Positions 33,168 through 41,055 of a DNA stretch of 64,000 nt are shown piece by piece. The notes beneath the pieces were generated by a model. That model saw nothing but the letters and a program-made list of their open reading frames with translations. It was not told where the DNA came from and searched no databases. Every line of letters begins with the position of its first letter. The first letter of the stretch is position 1. Made by a program: the position numbers and the translations under genes. Location of the stretch: positions 1,658,721 to 1,722,720 of the forward strand of contig KN832874.1 in NCBI GenBank assembly GCA_000827325.1, written 5' to 3'. Source of the stretch: Oidiodendron maius Zn. Taxonomy: Eukaryota; Ascomycota; Leotiomycetes; Myxotrichaceae.

Positions 33168-33442
33168 TGTCAGGTGACTAGATGGAGGGTCACAGGGAGG
33201 TGACGGAATCGCACGTGGCTCAAATCAAGCACTGCATTACTAGGTTATTTTGTATATAAGGGGGCAGGCTCCCCTTTTCTGAGAGGGTAGCGTTCAGTCT
33301 TCTTCTGATTTTTCCGGGTAAATCTACTTCGTTACTTCAAGCTTCCAGCAACCTACTAGCGAGGCTCCTTCAACCCACCACCACCTTGCTGTATAACCCT
33401 TTGCTAGTCGTCCGTCTCACTCTGTACGAAAGGACCCTGACA
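33168..33442 (+). mobile_element. Solo LTR of a retrotransposon
   Basis: A 275-base unit starting TGTCAGG and ending CCTGACA, flanked by the perfect five-base duplication CCTTA (33163-33167 and 33443-33447). A TATATAAGG promoter-like element lies near 33254. It splits the transposase codons for SHL and T; removing it and one CCTTA restores SHLT followed by EFLDFY. No internal retrotransposon sequence remains, so it arose by recombination between two LTRs. Confidence 0.9.
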
Positions 33443-33651
33443 CCTTACTTAAGAGTTCCTAGACTTCTACTAGCAGTACTATATTCGGCCTTTTCAGCTG
33501 CCTGCTTACACTATATACCTCGTATAGCCTCTAGATGTTAGGTATTTCAGAGCTTAAAATATAACTTTAAGAAGGAGGTTCGGAAGCAGGTCTTTATAGG
33601 TACTAAGAAAATATTATTTACTGATTTCTTTGCCTTTTTTTAATGGTTCTA

Positions 33652-33952
33652 TATTGACCAGAAATAAAGGGTCAACATAGGAAGGTGTTGCGCAGGTCGT
33701 AATCGTGAATCAAGGTGAAACTCAGTTATATTGACTATAGGCTTTCGGCATAGCAGAATGCCGAAAGCAGTGGATAACTTAAGTGATGCAGAAACAACTA
33801 AGGGGTTTAGACTACAGAGCGCAACGCTTATTATAAGCCTGCTTATGTGGCAACATGCGTAAGCCATTACGACTATACAGTCGTATGCTATTGCGTATAT
33901 TGCCACTGCTTCTGAGACATCGTGACATATGTGCTTGAAGCCCTAGTCAATA
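33652..33952 (+). mobile_element. MITE-like insertion 2 in the transposase gene
   Basis: A 301-base unit with ends TATTGACCAG and CTAGTCAATA (short inverted repeats) and a TTCTA duplication on each side (33647-33651, 33953-33957). Removing it restores the transposase frame across WFYNKTFKNLQ. It contains the same hairpin (33741-33768) and an inverted copy of the dispersed core (33690-33738), so it is a second member of the family seen at 32726-32988, in opposite orientation. Confidence 0.82.
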
Positions 33953-34631
33953 TTCTATAATAAAACCTTCAAAAATCTACAGATTTATAAGAGCGCTTTC
34001 TGGAAAATAGGCATAATTCCACTTGATCTATAGTATATCCTCTTGAAATTAAAGGGGTATCAGGCTCTTTAGTGCCCGAAAACATTACCACTACATATTT
34101 AAAGGTCCTTGCCTCCACTCCCCTCTTCTTTACCCGGATTCATAACGCTACCACTACCCAACTGGGCTCAATTTCCAACCCCTTTGACTATAAGGACCCG
34201 GAAGCTAGGGGTTGAATATATTAAGCAGCAGCACTGTGATTCCCTAGAACAGGGAACGCCGATTATACCCTCTATAATACATATGGCTGAAAAGATTAAG
34301 AAGGCTTTAGAGTCCTCAATACTAGCCAGGGCCCTTTTAAAGTATTGTTTACAGGATATGGCTATTATAGAGGCTGCCTATAAGAAGAGAAAAGAAGAGA
34401 GTAGTAAAGTAGTTCAAAGTATAGTGAAATAAGGGTTTATCAGGCCTGTATATAGATTCAAGCAGAGGAGGAGGATAAAAAGGAGGTGGTTAATATATAT
34501 CTTAAGAAGAAGGAAAAGGTTTAGTGTAAGAATTATATAGAAATTATAAAAGAGTTAAGGGAGAGCTTTATAATAATATAATATAATGGTATTATAATGG
34601 TTAGTGGTGGTGTACTAAGTTATTTAGCTGG

Positions 34632-34729
34632 ATTCAGGGTAAAAAATTGACATATTGGTGTTTTTGATATATTACACTCCCTCACCCACTTAGCTAAGCT
34701 AAGTGGGTGAGGTTATGTAACCGAACGAT
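34632..34729 (-). repeat. Right terminal inverted repeat of the pogo element
   Basis: Ends CCGAACGAT immediately before TA. It contains the 29-base palindrome at 34682-34710 and the same internal AACACCAATATGTCAATT block as the left repeat, reversed. Confidence 0.92.
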
Positions 34730-34731
34730 TA

Positions 34732-35440
34732 TAGGCAAGTGCGCGCTAGCCAAGTAAGCACATGATCCAAAGTCACGATTCCACTTCTTCTTTTCCAGGA
34801 TTGCTCGGAGGCGCGATAGCCGCCCTCAAGGAGGCCCTTCTATCATACCACTGCTATGTGACGGTACAAAAGCACGAGCGAGGTCAAATGCGTCTTGGTC
34901 AAAGTGATTGTTTGCTAGGGAAGAAAGAGATTCCTAAGGAAAGCTTTGACTTAAGCTATTTACACAATATTCATAAGTAGCACTATTCACAATGTGTAAA
35001 TTTTACGTGATTATTTCCTCACAAGGGTTAACTAGCTAGAGGCGGCAGAGCTAACGCGTTGGACTCATCGGTTGTTGGTGGTGATAGTGTATAGAAGGGT
35101 CGGAATCGTCGAATTGGCTGATTGATTCATTTCCGGGTCGTATTCGGGGCTGTAATTGCGTTGCAAAAGAGCTGTATTTGGTCCAGTTATATAAGAAGAG
35201 TATAGATTGTGCTAGTCATATCTACATATCTATTGGCTGAAAGGGGTAATTGATCTGTTGACATGTGTATTTTGACCATGAAGGTTGGTATTGGCCCTAC
35301 AATAAGGATTAACTGACATTAATCTATGATCCTAGCACCTAGCAACCCTGGATCAATGGTAACTTGTAGATTCAATATGGATAACTCTCTGGCTAGAATT
35401 GAGGCTGGAATTTAGTCCAGTGCAAATAGTGATGGAGCGG
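34732..35440. other. Region between transposon and TPR gene, no gene seen
   Basis: A short frame at 34762-34980 has no recognisable domain. The remainder is unremarkable 3' flank of the TPR gene. Confidence 0.4.
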
Positions 35441-37219
35441 TTACGCGCTTTCTACGCACATACAGGACGATCTGATTGGTACATCAGTCTTCGCGGAGGC
35501 CATCTTGAGCTTTACTTTGAGAGTTGGCAGCTCCACAGTGTTACCGTGCCTTTCGAGGCATTCTACTAGCCCATGAAGCGCCCATACGTTATCCGGATGC
35601 TGAGCACAGCGTTGCACTTTGCCGCTTATACCAAGGTCGTCCCGATAGATCTGCTCTGCTTCTTCAAAACGCCCCTGGTCGAGAAGCAATGCAGCCAGCA
35701 CATGACGTGGCGGGTGCATCCATGCCCAGGGCTCCGTATAGGAAAGATCGTCGTCAAGTTCAACAGCGAGCTGAAGATGGCGATATGCCTCATCATGACG
35801 GCCTTGGTGATAAGCCAATTCGCCATCAAGCAGGGCAGCACCAACAGCTAGTGAATTCCTGCTCGGATTGCTAAGAAAGCGGCGTTCGGGTGGGATGAGC
35901 ATCCATTGCTGGCGAAACAATTTACGTTCTTGTTCTGCTTCATCGAACTGCCTTAGCGTTGCATGCGCAACGCCTTTGGCATAATGCTGCATTGCCGCTG
36001 TTAGCATATAAAGCTCAGGCTCTCCAACCATCGGCTCGTCAATAATATCCTGCCATCGGCCAAACCGGACAAGCACATGCGATTTCATGGCGTAGTAGCC
36101 TTCCACTGTTTCTGTGAGCTTTGGGCGATCCGGAAGGCTTATTACACTGCGTGTTATCAAGCTTCGTACCTTGTCCGCCGCCCATGACGCCTCCTTATAC
36201 TGGCCCAGTAACATACACGTGAACATCATCAGATGCAAATCATGGCAGCAGCTAAGTATATAGTAGGTCGGTTTATCTGCATATGCGAGGTAGAGGTCGT
36301 TGGCTTGTATAGCTTTGAAGCTGGCGAGCTTAGCCTTCTCATATTCACCACATAGCACATATATGTGAGCCGGCATATGGTTCATGTGTCCAGAATCGGG
36401 ACACATGTTGCCTAGGATATCTGCGGACCGAATGCCGCGTTCTGGCACGGGCGACATTTCAAGTAGATGGATATGTAGATGGAGGACTGCCGGATGGTAG
36501 GCATCACCAACCTTATCAGCGAGCCTGAATGACTGCTCGCAAATGTCTAACGCCTCGATGACATTCGAATTCGGGGCCGGTGCTCCAGTTTTGATGTCCC
36601 ATAGCCGACGGACCGTGCGCATCATCAGCGCCTCGATCAGAAGTGCCATGACATCTTGGTCGTTGGGAAAATTCCTATGTACGAGTCGCATCTCAGTGGC
36701 ATAGGCATCATCCCGCAGTTCAAACTCCTGCAACGTCACAGGTAACGGCATCTGGAAGCGAGTAGCAAGCGCCTGGATAAGCTGCCTTTCAACGTCAGTG
36801 GCGCGAGGGACTGATGACAACGCAAGCTGGGCATGGTGAAAGCATCTTTGTACCATGCGGGTCAATTCCGTTTGGCCATGTTCCTTCCAGGTTAAATTGT
36901 AGAAAGGCCCTGTAGCATAAGCGATACCCCAGTGTACGAAAGGACAATCCGAGTCGTATTTTAACGCCTGCTCAAAGCACCTGACGCCTTCCTCGTGGTT
37001 AAAGCAGTAGCACCAGTTAAGACCGATATTGAACCAGCGTTGGGCTTCCGCGGAGTGGGTAGAGATCTGGCGTCCATATGTGCCAAGGTTGAACCGATCC
37101 ATGACCAGGGGGTCAAGATACTCGGATCCTCGTGGAAGATGAATTTTTGTGCTGGACCTTGTTGAGACTGAAGTGTTCGATTGCTTTTGTATCTTTACTT
37201 TCCCTTTCTTCGTTGACAA
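35441..37219 (-). CDS. Tetratricopeptide-repeat (TPR) protein, bacterial-like family
   Basis: A single 592-residue frame without introns. After a basic N-terminus it follows the TPR family common in bacteria and scattered in fungi: HSAEAQRWFNIGLNWCYCFN, HEEGVRCFEQALKYDSDCPF, VHWGIAYATGPFYN, ALMMRTVRRLWDIKTG, CPDSGHMNHMPAHIYVLCGE, and C-terminal repeats EAEQERKLFRQQW, DGELAYHQGRHDEAYRHLQL, and LLLDQGRFEEAEQIYRDDLG. The HMPAHIY segment with paired His resembles a conserved site in this family, whose biochemical role is not established. It probably acts in the cytosol (no signal peptide). The lack of introns and bacterial-like arrangement raise the possibility of lateral transfer, but fungal copies exist widely. 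Confidence 0.82.
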   Translation of the reverse strand: MSTKKGKVKIQKQSNTSVSTRSSTKIHLPRGSEYLDPLVMDRFNLGTYGRQISTHSAEAQRWFNIGLNWCYCFNHEEGVRCFEQALKYDSDCPFVHWGIAYATGPFYNLTWKEHGQTELTRMVQRCFHHAQLALSSVPRATDVERQLIQALATRFQMPLPVTLQEFELRDDAYATEMRLVHRNFPNDQDVMALLIEALMMRTVRRLWDIKTGAPAPNSNVIEALDICEQSFRLADKVGDAYHPAVLHLHIHLLEMSPVPERGIRSADILGNMCPDSGHMNHMPAHIYVLCGEYEKAKLASFKAIQANDLYLAYADKPTYYILSCCHDLHLMMFTCMLLGQYKEASWAADKVRSLITRSVISLPDRPKLTETVEGYYAMKSHVLVRFGRWQDIIDEPMVGEPELYMLTAAMQHYAKGVAHATLRQFDEAEQERKLFRQQWMLIPPERRFLSNPSRNSLAVGAALLDGELAYHQGRHDEAYRHLQLAVELDDDLSYTEPWAWMHPPRHVLAALLLDQGRFEEAEQIYRDDLGISGKVQRCAQHPDNVWALHGLVECLERHGNTVELPTLKVKLKMASAKTDVPIRSSCMCVESA

Positions 37220-37330
37220 GTATGTTTGGACAGGTCGGTTGATTACCCGTATTCCTTACATAATGGGCCACTTTTTACCCCTCCTGGCCTCCCCCCACCT
37301 AATACTTTTTACCCACTTTTTACCACCAAC

Positions 37331-37560
37331 ATAAACGATCACGGACTCACAGATTGCTGCAACTGTAGCTGATCTCGACTCTCAAAAGAACCCTAATATC
37401 TATGTAACTACTAGGGTATATAAGGTATCTTGAACTACCCTTATATATCAATAGAGGCAGATTACCAGGACTAGAGGGGAGGCTACTTTAGAGTATTATA
37501 AAGCCTTTATAACTAATCCTAAACAACACTCAACATATTATTTAAATTGGAAACAAAAGA
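37331..37560 (+). pseudogene. N-terminal relic of a pogo-type transposase
   Basis: The frame around 37345 reads SQIAATVADLDSQKNPNIYV, a stop in place of the expected Arg or Gln, TTLIYQ, then RGEATLEYYKAFITNPKQ. This matches the helix-turn-helix start of pogo/Fot1 transposases (alanine-rich helix, ADLDSQ...NP...Y...TTL...). Stops are TGA and TAG. The element is not the same as the one at 31.9 kb. The rest of it was not found. Confidence 0.6.
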
Positions 37561-38589
37561 TGTCAAATTTGCCACTCAAGATACTCTAGCCGGCACTGGG
37601 ATTCAAGCAGTAACATTACTAACAATAAGAAACCAAAGAAAAAACAGAATACTAACAAATGGAAAACTCCCTCGCAGTGACCAAATATTTCCAAGGCTCT
37701 CCCCTTTAGCTTCCATTAACTAGCAATGAAAATAAGATTCTTCAGCCAGAAGACCGAATCTAGAGACAGATTTCCAAGCATTGACAAATTAGTGTCTGAA
37801 GAGGCCGCTCAAGTCGACAGTGATGACAATGGTAAGATCGTTTGTGCATATTTGGGTTTGGGAAGCACGTCGTGTCAGTATCAACTGTATCATTTTCTGC
37901 TATAATATTTGAAGTCTGAAAAACAGAAAAAAATTAAAAATTAAGGAAAATTGTTGTGATAATGAGTAGTAGCCTTGCCGCATTCAATGCTATTTGCCTC
38001 GGATATTGAGGACAAGACTTCGCTAAGTGAAACACGTGGCAGCTGCTGATGTGATTTGTTTGCTTAAGAAACCACTAGAATAAATACCGCATCTTTTCGA
38101 TGCGAGGTGATCTTTTTCCACATAGTAAATACCCTTGGCCGGCAGCTCATATCCGCTTGAATCCATGATAACCGATCCAGTGGGCTTCGGCTGTGGTACG
38201 TGAGAAACCTGTCTCCCACAGCGATCGCCATTGACTTAACGATGGTTAATTCCAGCGCAACGGCACAGACATATATCGCAGTGAGAGACATGGTCAGTTT
38301 GAATCTCTTTGAAATAAATTCACCTTGTATTATAATTTTTTGAGAGCTCTATATATAATTATTCTTGTACCCCCCTCATAAAAGTGTTCATTCACGAGGT
38401 CAATGTAGTTCGCACCCTTGTCACCTATATCACACTTTGAAGGAAGCAAACAATGTAGTCTACACCTATATAACACTTCGAAGGAAGCAAACATGGCCAT
38501 TCCTACCCACATTCGTAGGTATACTTCTCGAGCTCTTCTACGCGACGATTCTTTGCACGAGCAACTGTACTTTACCCCAATAAGGTATC
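37561..38589. other. Intergenic region with a short tandem duplication
   Basis: A small frame at 37727 (MKIRFFSQKTESRDRFPSI) ends at 37903 and may be chance. At about 38403-38492 a unit of roughly 45 bases (AATGTAGT...GAAGGAAGCAAAC) is repeated twice in tandem. No gene is supportable. Confidence 0.4.
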
Positions 38590-39468
38590 ATGATGTCTTC
38601 CGCACGTAGGTCTATCACCCTCGACCAGAGCTCCCAAGAAACGAGCAATACTGTCACTGCTCCCTCGATCGGGAAGGCTGCAACCGGCTCACTACTCGTC
38701 CGCGCAATCATGGAGACTTATGGCAAGGAGATACTTGAGTCTGCAAGCGAGCAGTTTCTTGATCTCGCCCTCGAGGTGCGACTCCAAACAATCAGTACAA
38801 GCGAACTGGTGAAGCTACTTGCCAAGGCGAACCGGCTTGGGTATCAAGAGACGGATGCCGTCGATGACGAAAATGGTGCCTGTGCCCATCCTGTCCAGGG
38901 AGCCAATGCAAATTCACGATCGAAGCCTGACGCAATCGGAACTGGAAAGTCACCAGGCGCGATTGCTGGCCAGATCAACAGACCGGTCATTCGCCCTTAC
39001 CCCGCGACTCCATCTCAACCACTTTCCCTCGAAAAAACTCGAGCACCGAATCATACGAACACAGCCCAAATCCTGCGAGACGAGCCTTTCTCGGCAAACA
39101 CACATCTCAATGCCCAAAAGGTTGCTCCTTCTGCGAAAGAAGGTGACTACAGTATTCAGAACATGCAAGGCGTTGCGGGTATACAAGAGGAGGCATCATC
39201 AGCTGCTGGGACTGCTGGGAAACAGGGACAAAGGGAGTGCTCAAGGACCAGATCCGGACCGCAGGTTGCAGCTCATGTTGCGTGGTCTCGCCATGCCTTG
39301 AAGAGAACGCAGGCACAAGACATGGGAGGTGGAGTGCAGAGCCAACGTCCTAGAAAGCTAGCTCGAGCACCCGCTAGAAAGTCATCTCTGTCGATTTCTG
39401 CCCAGCCTCTCGCAATTGTTATTATCTCTGACTCGGAACCAGAACCTGAAGGCAATGACGGTCATTAA
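38590..39468 (+). CDS. Hypothetical nuclear-type protein with C-terminal SUMO-interaction-like motif
   Basis: A single-exon frame of 292 residues starting MMSSARRSITLDQSS. A helical segment at residues about 35-80 (LVRAIMETYGKEILESASEQ, LDLALEVRLQTIS) could be a small dimerisation unit. The middle is low-complexity and Pro/Ser/Ala-rich. A basic stretch RPRKLARAPARKSS may be a nuclear signal. The protein ends with LAIVIISDSEPEPEGND, a hydrophobic quartet followed by acid/Ser residues, the classic layout of a SUMO-interaction motif. I do not recognise the family. Codon use looks genuine along the whole frame. Confidence 0.55.
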   Translation: MMSSARRSITLDQSSQETSNTVTAPSIGKAATGSLLVRAIMETYGKEILESASEQFLDLALEVRLQTISTSELVKLLAKANRLGYQETDAVDDENGACAHPVQGANANSRSKPDAIGTGKSPGAIAGQINRPVIRPYPATPSQPLSLEKTRAPNHTNTAQILRDEPFSANTHLNAQKVAPSAKEGDYSIQNMQGVAGIQEEASSAAGTAGKQGQRECSRTRSGPQVAAHVAWSRHALKRTQAQDMGGGVQSQRPRKLARAPARKSSLSISAQPLAIVIISDSEPEPEGNDGH

Positions 39469-41055
39469 CCCAAGGCGCTTTCTGGCCCCATACCCAGTGC
39501 GTCATTGTCGGTTGGTAATAGCTCACACAACAGTTGTTAATCGAGGCTAGTGGGATTTGGCATAATGAGAGAGATAAAGCGAGGAGAAGAGGGAGGTGGT
39601 GGGACGGTAGTCTCTTAGGATCTGGTTGTAGGTACGCAGATTAACGGAATTTTAGGATAAGGCTTTTATCTGAGTTGTTGATGCTATAAACCCTCCTTTG
39701 AACCCTCCTCTGAACCCCCTCCGATCCCTCCCGCGAAGTGTTCCCCGCATGTGCGAGGCATAAGCGACGCTTTTCGAATAAATGAAGACTGACAGCGTAA
39801 TGCGGATAACAGTAGGCATAACTTCGCATTCTAGCATAGGGATACCAGTCGGCGCGAGGTTGTAATTTGGCATAAATTCTCATTCTGTTACAAGCAAGAA
39901 AGCGACAGACTTCCAACCGCACTATTCACATCTGCTCTGTGTTCCTCCATAACTGGTCAGGGCAGTGACGGGGAATGAGATGACGAGGCTCGTCTTTAAC
40001 CAATAGGGAGCAGATGTCCAGATGATGGCCCTGCTAGGAAGGTGCGGCCGACACTCATCTGTGCAATCCCGCCCAAGACATCTTCCTACTTTGCGTCTTC
40101 GGGCCATCCGTCCCACCCACTCAAGCAGCCGGACAAGCAGCGCTAAAAGAAGGTCAAACATGAGGTTCGGGAGATCTGTATTACCTTGGTCGATCTGATC
40201 TAGCCCGTCCGGGAACGCTCACAAAATCGAAGTGAAAGAATCACGAAACGCATCTTACTTATGGCCAAAAAAAAGTTGTCTGCTTTGATATCTGGTCTGG
40301 ATTTATTCGCCATGGTGCAGATGTGACGTTGGCTTGTCGAGATGGGTTGCGAGAAGATGGAAGCGATGTTCAACTTTGGAAAGGGATGGTGTTTCGTCTG
40401 TCGGGATTCCGCCGGCAGAGCTGATACGCCCCCAAGGCTTTCGTGCCATGTTAGGCATGTGCAAGACTTACGAGTCAGCCAAGGGGAGGACTCGGCAACT
40501 CATAAGCGAGAGCGAACTCTCCCGTGCATTCTCTCTCTAGAATTATCTACAGATACTAGCGACCGTTCTCTAGACGCTGAGCTCATCACAGTTGGAGAGT
40601 TCTGATCTGTGAGCGACATATCATCGCTGCTATAATTCAAGTATCTTTCTATCATGACTCGTTTGTCGCGCTGTATAGCCTTGATTCCTGGCTAGGTCAT
40701 AAGACTCTTTGCGGGGTTTGTTCTTTTTCGCTTCCGGCGGCCATTGACAGCCTGCAAGGCAGACTGACGGGAGCTCGAATTAGAAACATCCGTTTGGTTT
40801 TAATGTATTTTGTTGTGGTGCGCGGAATTACGATTGGTTCTGGCAAGCAAGGCTTGGTACAATGCAGCCCGAATCGCCCAAGCCTTCAGAAACCACGGCT
40901 GCCTACGTGGTTAAAACCCTCAGAGCCGTGAAGACGGCCCTTCAGATACCTATTTTAGCATTTCTTCGAGCTTTCCTTGGATCCTATATAGGCCCCTAAT
41001 ACAACAAGTAGTTGATGCCTTCTAGGCCTGCCCGTATTTAACCCATCAATCTGAT
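39469..41055. other. Intergenic region, no firm gene
   Basis: Pyrimidine-rich CCTCC repeats lie at 39686-39735. A frame at 40342-40605 with CFVCRDSAGRAD and further Cys/His residues is too short to call. The segment before 41056 is the promoter region of the alpha-kinase gene. Confidence 0.4.

Larger units (their letters stand above)
32047..34433 (+). pseudogene. Pogo/Fot1-like transposase, broken by stops and three insertions
   Basis: The frame starts at 32047 with MPRTTTEIEARINAASAAM and a psq-type helix-turn-helix (ASVVARQFSVPYRTLVRR). After a stop at 32254 the family pattern continues: DYIFMLYSCRTPANTKAVLL, the catalytic start of the DDE region IYNFDEAGFQI near 32540, VPPIIIFARAY, then beyond insertion 1 SSSGYLNDKLGLKYLKHFNR and ILIFDNYRSHL, beyond the solo LTR EFLDFY and LDVRYF, and beyond insertion 3 SAFWKIGIIPLDL and LEYI-like C-terminal segments (34109-34432). 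Stops are TAA and TAG at places where Gln or Trp is expected, typical of RIP. No functional protein can be made. Confidence 0.9.
31922..34729 (+). mobile_element. Complete but dead pogo/Fot1-type DNA transposon
   Basis: A 2,808-base unit bounded by terminal inverted repeats of about 97 bases (31922-32018 and 34632-34729) and flanked by TA at 31920-31921 and 34730-34731, the target duplication of the Tc1/mariner superfamily. It carries a pogo-type transposase relic on the plus strand. Three foreign insertions (32726-32988, 33168-33442, 33652-33952) lie inside the gene. Subtracting these and their target duplications leaves about 1.95 kb, the normal size of Fot1-like elements. The element entered beside the HET-ankyrin gene start. 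Confidence 0.93.

Noticed and set aside
40342-40605. Cys/His-containing short frame as a zinc finger
   Set aside because: Spacing fits no known finger and a second open frame overlaps it.
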